Shown: positions 14,623-22,006 of the stretch, in pieces | Layout of the letters: each line of letters starts with the position of its first letter | How positions within the stretch are numbered: position 1 is the stretch's first letter | Source of the DNA: UMGS1649 sp045637095 | GTDB taxonomy: Bacteria; Bacillota; Clostridia; TANB77; CAG-465 | Assembly (NCBI GenBank): GCA_045637095.1 | Contig: JAZTYX010000076.1 | Location: forward strand, 1-22,006 | Direction: 5' to 3' | DNA length: 22,006 bases | The notes under the pieces: model-generated | What the model was told of the DNA's origin: nothing | Databases searched by the model: none | What the model saw: only the letters and a program-made list of their open reading frames with translations | Translations under genes and position numbers: made by a program

Positions 14623-14730
14623 TAAAGTAGAAACACATAGAATAATAGAGAACATTCGATTTGGTCGTTGAATGTCTACTTAACTTAAATTAGGAATGAC
14701 ACTTATTCGTATGAATGAGTGTCATTTTTT
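14623..14730 (+). ncRNA. Candidate small structured RNA
   Basis: A promoter-like sequence precedes this stretch and a strong terminator ends it. Between them is nested pairing: an outer stem AAGTAGA/TCTACTT (14625-14631 with 14675-14681) encloses an inner hairpin ACATTCGA/TTGAATGT (14652-14659 with 14668-14675, one G-T pair, eight-base loop); the base at 14675 is shared. No ORF with a ribosome-binding site is present. I do not recognise a known RNA family. It could be an independent sRNA, a leader of the pilin-like gene or simply the 3' end of the tdk operon. Confidence 0.35.
14695..14730 (+). terminator. Rho-independent terminator
   Basis: Fourteen-base stem AATGACACTTATTC (14695-14708) with its near-perfect complement (14713-14726; one G-T pair), GTAT loop, followed by T to 14730. 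It would end both the tdk operon and the candidate RNA. Confidence 0.85.
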
Positions 14731-14803
14731 AGAAAATATATTGCTAAAAAAATAAAAATATAATAACATAATAATATAATTGTATATAACAAAGGAGAAA
14801 TGT

Positions 14804-16045
14804 ATGAAAAACAAAAAAGGTATATCTTTAATAGTATTAGTAATAACAATAATAGTTATGATAATTTTAGCGGCTAGTGTTGTTATAACATTAAGCAATA
14901 CAGGTGTAATAAATAAAGCAGGGGAAGCAGTAGATAAAACAAATATGCAACAAGTACAAAATTTAGCGTCTCTTGTGTGGTCTGAGGAATATTTAGATGG
15001 TAAAAGAGGAGATACATTAAAAGAAGATGTATTAAAAGAACTTGAAGATTATAAAGATTTATATGAATTTGATGTGACGAATAAAGGTATAGTAGTTACA
15101 TTAAAAGGTGATAAGGGATGGAAGCAAGATGGTTCTAGTGTAACAAACGGTAAGGATATATTACATGTAGGCGATTATGTGGATTATGAAGCAGGAGTAG
15201 AAGACTATGAAGATGAAAATGGTTGGAGAGTATTAGGCGCAGAAAATGGAGAACTTTTATTGGTTTCTAACAAAAATGTAATTGAAGGAATAGAAACTCA
15301 AATCACCACATTAGCTGAAGCACAAGCGTATTATGATAATTTTGAAAACGAACTTGCTAAACTTTGTTTGCCTTTCGGAAATGGAAAAAAAGCTGCAAGG
15401 GTGAGGTCAATTTCGGGTTCGGATTTGAATAGGGTAACAAAATATGATCCAACTACATTTGTTGGATCGGAATTTGTATTAGCTCAATCAGGAATAAATA
15501 TAGCAGATTACGGAGCAGAAGTTACATTTTATTGGGATGGTACTGATATACCTGTTTGTAAAATAGGAGACCAAGAATACAAAGTGGATAATTTAGGACA
15601 AACTAAAAACTGGACGGAATTTGTATGGCGTGATGATAGTACAGGAAAATGGTATAAGAGCACAAATAATAAAGTTGCTGGACCAATTGTTGCAGATAGC
15701 GATCCTACAAAGAAGGCGGTATTACATAGTAATACATATGGCAAAGTTTATATGATGGAATTTGCTGAAGGAACTCCAGAATACGAATTGTTCGTAGAAA
15801 ATCGAGAATATTTGTTAGCGACAACATCTTACGGAGTGTTGGTGTCGCCATCTAATACAGTTATGGCTGGATATGGACTACACGCTGTATTTTCATCAAG
15901 TGTGTCGATGGGCGGGGCACATATAATGCATAGCGGTGAACATGGTACGGGTATATCAACTGGAGTCAGAGCAGTGGTAGCGTTAGAAAAAGATACAACA
16001 TTAGCACCAGTAACAGAAGGTTATTGGACAATAACAAATAAATAA
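14804..16045 (+). CDS. Type IV pilin-like surface protein with large ectodomain
   Basis: A 413-residue protein with a class-III-like prepilin leader: basic KNKKG followed by a hydrophobic helix (7-30, ISLIVLVITIIVMIILAAS). Cleavage is expected after Gly6. Position 5 of the mature chain is Val, not the conserved Glu of major pilins. Residues 33-95 form a polar helix with LSNTGVINKAGEAV, common in clostridial proteins of this kind. The ectodomain (about 118-413) opens with HVGDYVDYEAG...GWRVLGAENGELLLVS and ends with a Gly/Ser-rich stretch and STGVRAVVALEKD (385-397), resembling C-type-lectin/FGE-like surface domains (inference). Start: ATG 14804 with AAAGGAGAAA; an upstream in-frame TTG (14780) lies in the promoter region (TATAAT 14775-14780). 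The gene is alone, with no prepilin peptidase or assembly ATPase nearby. Confidence 0.75.
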   Translation: MKNKKGISLIVLVITIIVMIILAASVVITLSNTGVINKAGEAVDKTNMQQVQNLASLVWSEEYLDGKRGDTLKEDVLKELEDYKDLYEFDVTNKGIVVTLKGDKGWKQDGSSVTNGKDILHVGDYVDYEAGVEDYEDENGWRVLGAENGELLLVSNKNVIEGIETQITTLAEAQAYYDNFENELAKLCLPFGNGKKAARVRSISGSDLNRVTKYDPTTFVGSEFVLAQSGINIADYGAEVTFYWDGTDIPVCKIGDQEYKVDNLGQTKNWTEFVWRDDSTGKWYKSTNNKVAGPIVADSDPTKKAVLHSNTYGKVYMMEFAEGTPEYELFVENREYLLATTSYGVLVSPSNTVMAGYGLHAVFSSSVSMGGAHIMHSGEHGTGISTGVRAVVALEKDTTLAPVTEGYWTITNK

Positions 16046-16052
16046 GATTAGA

Positions 16053-16079
16053 AAAAGCAACGGATAATCCGTTGCTTTT
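16053..16079. terminator. Bidirectional terminator between pilin-like gene and ysxC
   Basis: Twelve-base perfect stem AAAAGCAACGGA / TCCGTTGCTTTT (16053-16064 with 16068-16079), three-base loop, with T runs on both strands. It sits between convergent genes and can end transcripts from either side. Confidence 0.85.
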
Positions 16080-16086
16080 AACATAT

Positions 16087-16668
16087 CTAATTCATCTTTT
16101 CTTTAATTATATCTAATACTTTATCTAAGTTTAATTTAGTTTCAGCAGAGAATGGAATCAAAGTCTCTTTTGCAAATAATGCTTTAGTCATATCTTTCAT
16201 ACTTGCTTCAATTTTAGCATTTGAAAGTTTATCTGCTTTATTTAATATTATTGTAAAATCTTTTTCTAAAGCTACTAACCAATCATACATAGCTCTATCA
16301 TCTTTAGATGGAAGATGGCGTATGTCTATTAGAGAAAATATATGTCTAATATTTTTATTATTCTCTAAAAAGTAGTTTGTTAGCTTGTTAATATTTTCTT
16401 TTTCTTTTTCAGACATAGTAGAGTAGCCGTATCCTGGAAGGTCTACTAAATAGAATTTCTTATCTACTAAGAAAAAGTTTAAACATTTAGTTTTACCAGG
16501 TGTCTGACCAACTTTTGCTGTATTTTTATTATTTGTAAGGGTATTAATAAATGAAGATTTACCAACGTTAGATTTGCCTACCATAGCAATGATAGGTAAA
16601 TCATCACGTATTAAATCACCTTTATTAAATACAGATTTTACAAACTCAACATTTTTTAAGTATTCCAT
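16087..16668 (-). CDS. ysxC: Ribosome biogenesis GTP-binding protein YsxC/EngB
   Basis: A 193-residue TRAFAC-class GTPase of the YihA/YsxC/EngB family: G1 GKSNVGKSS (31-39), G2 region QTPGKT (55-60), G3 DLPGYGY (76-82) and G4 NKAD (143-146), with the family phrase IDIRHLPSKDD (114-124). It is an essential assembly factor for the large ribosomal subunit and membrane-free. The length is typical (about 195). AAAGGAG lies seven bases before the ATG. It follows serS by 40 bases on the same strand, so both are likely read from the serS promoter. In Bacillus it sits after lon; that arrangement is absent here. Confidence 0.94.
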   Translation of the reverse strand: MEYLKNVEFVKSVFNKGDLIRDDLPIIAMVGKSNVGKSSFINTLTNNKNTAKVGQTPGKTKCLNFFLVDKKFYLVDLPGYGYSTMSEKEKENINKLTNYFLENNKNIRHIFSLIDIRHLPSKDDRAMYDWLVALEKDFTIILNKADKLSNAKIEASMKDMTKALFAKETLIPFSAETKLNLDKVLDIIKEKMN

Positions 16669-16708
16669 AAATCTCCTTTAATACATATTAGTATAATTAT
16701 TATTGTTA

Positions 16709-17998
16709 TTATTTATTCTTTGGATAAATTTTATCTTGTCCACCCATATATGGTCTTAATGCTTCTGGGATAGATATAGTACCATCTTCGTTGTAGTTGT
16801 TTTCTACAAATGCAATAAGTCCACGTGGAGTAGCAAGTACTGTATTGTTTAATGTGTGTAAGAAGTAGTTTCCATTTTCACCTCTAGCACGAATTCCTAG
16901 ACGTCTAGCTTGTGCATCCGTTAGGTTAGAGCAAGAACCAACTTCAAAGTATTTTTGTTGTCTTGGTGACCAAGCTTCAATATCACAAGATTTAACTTTA
17001 AGATCTGCTAAATCTCCACTACAACATTCTAGAGTTCTTACAGGGATATCTAAATTTCTAAAGAATTCTACTGTATAGCTCCACATTTTATTGTACCAAT
17101 CCATAGATTCTTCTGGTAAACATAGAACAACCATTTCTTGCTTTTCGAATTGGTGTACTCTATATACGCCTCTTTCTTCAATACCATGAGCTCCAACTTC
17201 TTTTCTAAAACATGGAGAATAAGAAGTAAGGTTAAGTGGTAAGTTCTTTTCATCAATTGTTTGGTTTTTGAATTTACCAATCATAGAGTGTTCAGAAGTA
17301 CCAATTAAGTATAAATCTTCACCTTCAATTTTATACATCATAGCACCCATTTCTTCAAAGCTCATAACACCAGTTACAACATCAGATTTAATCATAAATG
17401 GTGGAATGCAGTATGTAAATCCTTTATTTATCATAAAGTCTCTTGCATAAGAAATCATAGCAGAGTGTAGTCTAGCCATATCTCCCATAAGATAATAGAA
17501 TCCATTACCACTTGTTCTTGCAGAAGCTTCTTTATCTAATCCTGCAAAGTAACCAAGTATATCTGCATGGTATGGTATTTCATAAGCTGGAACTACAGGT
17601 TCACCATATTTTTCAACTTCAACATTTTCGCTGTCATCTTTACCAATAGGTACAGATGCATCTATAATGTTTGGTATAACCATCATTTTTTCTTTTAATA
17701 TAGCGGATACTTTAGCCTCTTCTTCTTCGATATGTACAAGTTCTTCGTTAATCTTAACAACTTCAACTTTTCTTAAGCCGGCTTCTTCAACCTTTTTCTC
17801 TTTCATTAGCATACCAATAGATTGGCTAATTGTATTTCTTCTTGTTCTTAATTCATCGCCTTGTTGTTTTAAGGAACGTACTTGTTTATCCAGTTCAATT
17901 ACTTCATCAACTAGAGGTAATTTTTTATCTTGAAATTTCTTTTTAATGTTTTCCCTAACTATGTCGGGATTTTCGCGTACGAATTTAATGTCTAACAT
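16709..17998 (-). CDS. serS: Seryl-tRNA synthetase
   Basis: A 429-residue class II aminoacyl-tRNA synthetase that charges tRNA-Ser. Residues 28-105 form the long helical tRNA-binding arm; the catalytic core has LIGTSEHSM (231-239), motif 2 SPCFRKEVGAHGIEERGVYRVHQFEK (261-286), ECCSGDLADLKVKSCDIEAWSPRQQKYFEVGSCSNLTDAQARRLGIR (324-370) and motif 3 with LATPRGLIAFVENNYNEDG (388-406), ending PEALRPYMGG. These are all SerRS hallmarks. Motif 2 (KEVGAHGI...RVHQFEK) departs from the usual bacterial SEAGSAGRDTRGLIRQHQFEK wording. The start is set by AAGGAGG just upstream and a strong promoter. There is no T-box leader. Confidence 0.94.
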   Translation of the reverse strand: MLDIKFVRENPDIVRENIKKKFQDKKLPLVDEVIELDKQVRSLKQQGDELRTRRNTISQSIGMLMKEKKVEEAGLRKVEVVKINEELVHIEEEEAKVSAILKEKMMVIPNIIDASVPIGKDDSENVEVEKYGEPVVPAYEIPYHADILGYFAGLDKEASARTSGNGFYYLMGDMARLHSAMISYARDFMINKGFTYCIPPFMIKSDVVTGVMSFEEMGAMMYKIEGEDLYLIGTSEHSMIGKFKNQTIDEKNLPLNLTSYSPCFRKEVGAHGIEERGVYRVHQFEKQEMVVLCLPEESMDWYNKMWSYTVEFFRNLDIPVRTLECCSGDLADLKVKSCDIEAWSPRQQKYFEVGSCSNLTDAQARRLGIRARGENGNYFLHTLNNTVLATPRGLIAFVENNYNEDGTISIPEALRPYMGGQDKIYPKNK

Positions 17999-18027
17999 AA
18001 TCTTTCCTCCTTAAAATTCATAGGTAT

Positions 18028-18056
18028 ATTATATTACAAAAAGGTTAGTATTTCAA
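18028..18056 (-). promoter_or_regulatory. Promoter of serS-ysxC
   Basis: On the minus strand: TTGAAA (18051-18056), 17-base spacer, TATAAT (18028-18033). The start near 18021 gives a leader of about 22 bases with AAGGAGG, too short for a T-box. Confidence 0.75.
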
Positions 18057-18125
18057 GGAAAAAATATATATGACAATAAAATATATATCTATTATGTGAA
18101 ATATTGTCTTAACATATTGTTTTCG

Positions 18126-18154
18126 TTGACTTTTTAACCTTAAAAGCATATAAT
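18126..18154 (+). promoter_or_regulatory. Promoter of the ABC exporter operon
   Basis: TTGACT (18126-18131), 17-base spacer, TATAAT (18149-18154), about 28 bases before the first ABC gene start. A 7-base inverted repeat, GACAATA/TATTGTC (18072-18078 with 18102-18108), lies just upstream and could be a regulator site. Confidence 0.7.
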
Positions 18155-18182
18155 TTGAAAATAGTAAGAGGAAGGGTAAAAA

Positions 18183-19946
18183 ATGTTTAAATTATTAAAA
18201 GTTTTGAATAAAAGAGATTTAATATGTGTATTTTTAATAATTGCGCTTGTTGTGTGTCAAGTATTTTTAGATCTTAAAATGCCAGACTATATGTCTGAAG
18301 TTACTGTTTTAGTACAAACAGCGGGTAGCAAGATGGTAGACATATTAACAAATGGTGCATTAATGCTTGCATGCGCATTAGGAAGTTTAATGTTTATGGT
18401 ATTTACTAAATACCAAACATCTAGTTTAGCAGCAACATTTTCAATGAAAATTAGAAAGAAGTTATTTAATAAAGTATGTAATCTTTCTATAAATGAAATA
18501 AAAGAATTTTCAACTAGTAGTTTAATTACTAGAACAACAAACGATATTGGTCAAGTACAAATGCTAGTGGGTATTGGACTTATGCATATAGTAAAAGCTC
18601 CAATTACAGCTGCGTGGGCAATATCTAAAATATTAGGTAAGAGTACAGAATGGAGTATAGCTACAGCAGTAGCAGTTGCAATACTTTTAACAACAATAGG
18701 TATATTAATAGCTATAGTAGTTCCGAGATTTAAGGTAGTACAAAAATTAATAGATAAAGTTAACTCAGTAACAAGAGAAAACTTAAATGGTATTAGAGTT
18801 GTTAGAGCATTTAATGCTGAAGAATACCAACAAGATAAGTTTGAAGATGTAAATAAAAAATTAACAAATCTTCAACTATCTAACCAAAAAGCATTTGCAT
18901 TCTTAGATCCAGTTATGACTATGGTTATGCATGGTGTAACTCTATCTATATATTTTATAGGTGCAATGTTAATTATGAATTCTCCTATAGCTGGAAAGAT
19001 AGGTATATTTGGAGACATGGTTGTATTTGGTACATATGCAACTCAAGTAATAATGTCTTTCTTAATGCTTACTGTAACATTTGTAATGTTACCAAGAGCA
19101 GCAGTTTCAGCTAAGAGAATAAATGAAGTATTAGATACAGAGATAACTGTAAAAGATGGTGAGCTTACAGAAAACACTACTAAAGAAAGAGGAACAGTAG
19201 AATTCAAAAATGTATGTTTCAAATATCCAGATGCTGATGAGTATCTACTTAAAGATATTTCATTTAGAGCAGAAAAAGGAGAAACAGTAGCATTTATTGG
19301 TTCAACTGGTAGTGGTAAGTCTACTTTAATTAACCTAATACCAAGATTTTATGATGCAACAGAAGGTGTTGTGTTAGTAGATGGTGTGGATGTTAAAAAA
19401 TACTCACAGGAGTTCCTAAACAACAAAATAGGATATGTTTCACAAAAAGCTGTAATATTTGATGGTTCTGTAAACTTTAATGTATCTTATGGAGATAATG
19501 GTAAAGGCGAAAAGAAACCTAAAAAGATTAAAGAGGCTATTGAAGTAGCACAAGCAAAAGACTTCGTAGAAAATATGGATGAAGGTTATGAAACAGAATT
19601 AGCACAAGGTGGAACAAATATTTCTGGTGGACAAAAACAAAGAATATCTATAGCAAGAGCCATAGCTCGTGATCCTGAAATATACATCTTTGATGATAGC
19701 TTCTCAGCACTAGACTATAAGACAGATAGTAATCTTAGAAAAGCACTTAAAGAATATACAAAGGATGCAACTTCAATAATAGTTGCACAAAGAATTGGTA
19801 CAATAATGAATGCAGATAAGATAATAGTTCTAGACCAAGGTGTAATGGTAGGGCAAGGCACACACAAAGAATTATTACAAAACTGCGAAGTGTATAAAGA
19901 AATAGCACTTTCACAATTATCAGAGGAGGAATTAAGCAATGGATAA
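18183..19946 (+). CDS. ABC exporter half-transporter, degenerate ATP site
   Basis: A 587-residue membrane-ATPase fusion with six predicted membrane segments in residues 12-310 and a nucleotide-binding domain from about 338. Motifs are Walker A GSTGSGKST (373-381), Q-loop SQKAVIFDG (420-428), signature NISGGQKQR (479-487), Walker B YIFDDSFSALD (501-511) and the switch region VAQRI (534-538). The catalytic Glu after Walker B is Asp (505) and the switch His is Gln (536), so its own ATP site is predicted to hydrolyse poorly. The signature is intact. This is the pattern of the degenerate half of heterodimeric exporters such as BmrCD, LmrCD or YfiBC. The next gene overlaps it by 8 bases. Likely drug or lipid export; substrate unknown. 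Confidence 0.9.
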   Translation: MFKLLKVLNKRDLICVFLIIALVVCQVFLDLKMPDYMSEVTVLVQTAGSKMVDILTNGALMLACALGSLMFMVFTKYQTSSLAATFSMKIRKKLFNKVCNLSINEIKEFSTSSLITRTTNDIGQVQMLVGIGLMHIVKAPITAAWAISKILGKSTEWSIATAVAVAILLTTIGILIAIVVPRFKVVQKLIDKVNSVTRENLNGIRVVRAFNAEEYQQDKFEDVNKKLTNLQLSNQKAFAFLDPVMTMVMHGVTLSIYFIGAMLIMNSPIAGKIGIFGDMVVFGTYATQVIMSFLMLTVTFVMLPRAAVSAKRINEVLDTEITVKDGELTENTTKERGTVEFKNVCFKYPDADEYLLKDISFRAEKGETVAFIGSTGSGKSTLINLIPRFYDATEGVVLVDGVDVKKYSQEFLNNKIGYVSQKAVIFDGSVNFNVSYGDNGKGEKKPKKIKEAIEVAQAKDFVENMDEGYETELAQGGTNISGGQKQRISIARAIARDPEIYIFDDSFSALDYKTDSNLRKALKEYTKDATSIIVAQRIGTIMNADKIIVLDQGVMVGQGTHKELLQNCEVYKEIALSQLSEEELSNG

Positions 19947-21774
19947 TAAAACAAAAAGAGTAAGTAGACCTCCTAGAAGATTTGGACCTCCAGGAGGCCC
20001 ACCAGGAGCACCTGGCGAAAAAGCAAAAGATTTTAAGTCAGCAGTAAAAAGACTTGTGAAAGAACTAGGTAAATGGAAGATATTAATGCTAATAGGTGTA
20101 GTGTTTTCTATAATAAGTTCTATAATATTTATTTCAGCACCAGATAAACTAGCGAGCTTAACAAATGAAATCCAAAAAGGATTAATGGCTCCAATGAATA
20201 TGGAAGCTGTAACAAAAATAACTATTACAATAGCAGCACTTTATTTTACAAGTGCATTCTGTGGATTTTTGGAAGCAATTTCAATGACACATGTTGCTAA
20301 CTACTTTGCAAAGAGTTTAAGAAGTAGAATATCTAAAAAGATAAACAAACTACCACTTAGCTTTTTTGATAAACACCAAACAGGAGACATACTATCTATT
20401 GTAACAAACGATGTAGATACAATAGCTCAATCTATGAACACATCTTTGTCTACTCTTGTATATTGTTCGGTTATGTTTGTAGGAACATTATTTATGATGT
20501 TTGTAACGAACTGGATATTAGCATTAGTTGCAATAACAACAACTGCAATTGGATTTGTGCTTATGAGTACAATACTTAAGAAGTCTCAAAAGTATTTCAT
20601 AATGCGTCAAGAAGAACTAGGTAAACTAAATGGTCATATAGAAGAAATATATTCAGGGCTTTTAGTTGTAAAAGCATATAATGGTAAAAAGCAAGCAACA
20701 GAAACATTCGATGAGTTAAATAAGAAATTATATAAATGTAATAAAATGAGTCAATTCTTATCTGGACTTATGCAACCAATAATGCACTTTGTTGGCAACT
20801 TTGGATATGTAGCAGTATGTATAGTAGGTGCGCTAATGACAATGAAAGGATATATTTCCTTTGGTATAATAGTTGCGTTTATTAGCTATGTAAGAATGTT
20901 TACATCGCCACTTTCACAAATAGCTCAAAGCTTAACATCAATTCAAACAACAGCCGCAGCAAGTGAAAGAGTATTCGAATTCTTAGATGAAAAAGAAATG
21001 GCAGATGAATCTGAGTTTACTAAGAAATTAGATAAGAACAAGGTTAAAGGTAAAATAGAATTTGAAAATGTTGTGTTCAAATATGAAGAAAACGAAGAAC
21101 CAACAATTAAAGGATTTACAGCATCAGCAGAACCAGGACAAAAGATAGCAATAGTTGGTCCAACTGGTGCAGGTAAAACAACTATGGTAAATCTACTTAT
21201 GAAGTTCTATGAAATAGATTCAGGTAAGATTAAAATAGATGGAGTAGATATTTCTAAATTAACAAGAGAAAATATACACGAGTTATTTACTATGGTACTT
21301 CAAGATACTTGGCTATTTGAAGGAACTGTAAAAGAAAACATCGTATATGATAGAGACGATGTAGATATAGAAAGAGTAAAAGATGTATGTCGTGAAGTTG
21401 GATTACATCACTTTATTAAAACATTACCTAAAAACTATGATACAGTTCTTGCAGACAATGAAAGTATCTCTGCAGGTCAAAAGCAATTACTTACAATTGC
21501 TCGTGGTATGATAGAAGATGCACCATTCTTAATATTAGATGAAGCAACTTCTAATGTAGATACAAGAACAGAAGAACTTGTTCAAAAAGCAATGGATAAA
21601 TTAACAGAAAACAGAACATCGTTCATAATTGCACATAGATTATCTACAATTAAAAATGCAGATTTAATCTTAGTTATGAGAGATGGTAACATAGTAGAAC
21701 AAGGAAATCATGAAACATTAATAGAAAAGAATGGATTCTATGCAGAACTATACAATTCACAATTTGAGTTATAA
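19939..21774 (+). CDS. ABC exporter half-transporter, canonical ATP site
   Basis: A 611-residue partner of the preceding gene. It starts with a 30-residue basic, Pro/Gly-rich N-terminus (RPPRRFGPPGGPPGAPG), then six predicted membrane segments (45-335) and an ATPase domain from about 370: Walker A GPTGAGKT (407-414), Q-loop LQDTWLFEG (454-462), signature ESISAGQKQ (508-516), Walker B LILDEATSNVD (531-541) with catalytic Glu535, and switch His566 in IAHRLST. The signature has Ala in place of the first Gly (SAGQ). Combined with the partner, one composite site is fully canonical (this Walker A/B/His with the partner SGGQ) and the other degenerate. It overlaps the upstream gene by 8 bases and is translationally coupled. 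Confidence 0.92.
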   Translation: MDNKTKRVSRPPRRFGPPGGPPGAPGEKAKDFKSAVKRLVKELGKWKILMLIGVVFSIISSIIFISAPDKLASLTNEIQKGLMAPMNMEAVTKITITIAALYFTSAFCGFLEAISMTHVANYFAKSLRSRISKKINKLPLSFFDKHQTGDILSIVTNDVDTIAQSMNTSLSTLVYCSVMFVGTLFMMFVTNWILALVAITTTAIGFVLMSTILKKSQKYFIMRQEELGKLNGHIEEIYSGLLVVKAYNGKKQATETFDELNKKLYKCNKMSQFLSGLMQPIMHFVGNFGYVAVCIVGALMTMKGYISFGIIVAFISYVRMFTSPLSQIAQSLTSIQTTAAASERVFEFLDEKEMADESEFTKKLDKNKVKGKIEFENVVFKYEENEEPTIKGFTASAEPGQKIAIVGPTGAGKTTMVNLLMKFYEIDSGKIKIDGVDISKLTRENIHELFTMVLQDTWLFEGTVKENIVYDRDDVDIERVKDVCREVGLHHFIKTLPKNYDTVLADNESISAGQKQLLTIARGMIEDAPFLILDEATSNVDTRTEELVQKAMDKLTENRTSFIIAHRLSTIKNADLILVMRDGNIVEQGNHETLIEKNGFYAELYNSQFEL

Positions 21775-21778
21775 AACA

Positions 21779-21806
21779 AAAACACATCACAGTAGTGGTG
21801 TGTTTT
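21779..21806. terminator. Bidirectional terminator after ABC operon
   Basis: Twelve-base stem AAAACACATCAC / GTGGTGTGTTTT (21779-21790 with 21795-21806) with one G-T pair and AGTA loop. The T run on each strand lets it serve the ABC operon and the convergent minus-strand gene, whose stop codon it overlaps. Confidence 0.8.
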
Positions 21807-22006
21807 ACTTTATCTTAAATATCCCATAAGTCTTTGTTACAGGATCTTTATTAATAGGTAGTTTTAATGGTAATACAGTATTAACTATAAATAATGTTGT
21901 AAGAAGTAGAAGTGCACATATTCCGACTGTATTTGAATCTTTTGTGGCATCTTGGAAGTTATCGTTATATATTCCTAAATAGAATGTAACAAACGCTACA
22001 GTCATA
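21805..22006 (-). CDS. Membrane protein, 3' part only, unidentified
   Basis: The last 66 residues of an open frame that reaches the window edge. It begins inside or at a hydrophobic segment (VAFVTFYLGIY), has a polar loop (NDNFQDATKDSN), a second membrane segment (VGICALLLLTTLFIVNTVLPL) and a basic tail ending YGIFKIK. Codon use matches neighbours and the stop overlaps a bidirectional terminator, both supporting a real gene. An ATG lies at the very edge (22003-22005), but with no upstream sequence it is unclear whether that is the start; a gene starting further upstream is more likely. I do not recognise the family. Confidence 0.55.
   Translation of the reverse strand, partial: MTVAFVTFYLGIYNDNFQDATKDSNTVGICALLLLTTLFIVNTVLPLKLPINKDPVTKTYGIFKIK

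Noticed and set aside
14780..14803. TTG start extending the pilin-like protein by eight residues
   Set aside because: It overlaps a TATAAT element and the ribosome-binding site; the ATG at 14804 gives a standard prepilin leader.
14804..16045. Diversity-generating retroelement at the pilin-like gene
   Set aside because: No reverse transcriptase gene, template repeat or accessory gene is present in the window; only the domain resemblance suggests it.
17999..18182. T-box leader upstream of serS
   Set aside because: The strong promoter at 18028-18056 leaves about 22 bases of leader, and no T-box consensus or antiterminator is visible.
1..22006. CRISPR array, tRNA, rRNA or insertion sequence
   Set aside because: I saw no regularly spaced direct repeats, no tRNA-like cloverleaf, no rRNA stretch and no transposase frame in either strand.

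Overview
The window is AT-rich (my estimate is about one third G+C or less), densely coding DNA from a low-GC Gram-positive, spore-forming bacterium. A sleB-ypeB germination pair, a SpoIIID-type mother-cell regulator, a cytoplasmic-type amidase and Firmicutes-style heterodimeric ABC exporters all point to Clostridia. The pilin-like protein with a KKG-ISLI leader and a long ectodomain resembles a type common in uncultured gut Clostridia; that placement is inference. Apart from the left edge, this looks like ordinary chromosome. No IS element, prophage block, CRISPR array, tRNA or rRNA was seen.

Left edge (1-953, minus strand): two tandem, paralogous RelE/ParE-type toxin-antitoxin modules in the order antitoxin-toxin-antitoxin-toxin. 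They are driven by one sigma-A-like promoter whose spacer holds dyad symmetry. The second toxin starts with TTG, was not annotated by a simple ATG search, and runs off the window.

1057-6962 (plus): an HD-domain nucleotidase-like gene with its own terminator; sleB-ypeB (spore cortex lysis at germination); a patatin-like lipase; spoIIID; an Amidase_2/Cpl-7 amidase; and a GME-fold (guanidino-modifying-enzyme-like) protein whose promoter, start site and ribosome-binding site lie inside a 12-bp perfect dyad. The last gene is translationally coupled (TAATG) to pcrA.

6962-14562 (plus): pcrA, then a probable operon ddl-murF-zinc ribbon protein-ftsY-phosphoglycerate-mutase-like-tdk with gaps of 4 to 39 bases. 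It joins the last cytoplasmic steps of peptidoglycan precursor synthesis with SRP-dependent membrane targeting and thymidine salvage.

14563-16079: a 241-base gap holding a candidate small structured RNA (promoter-like sequence, nested hairpins, strong terminator), then a single pilin-like surface protein gene ending in a bidirectional terminator.

16087-18056 (minus): serS-ysxC from a strong promoter, with a leader too short for a T-box. 18126-21774 (plus): two overlapping genes for an asymmetric heterodimeric ABC exporter, with one degenerate and one canonical ATP site. The window ends in the 3' part of a small membrane-protein gene on the minus strand.

The least ordinary items are the tandem toxin-antitoxin array, the dyad controlling the GME-fold gene, and the candidate RNA between tdk and the pilin-like gene.
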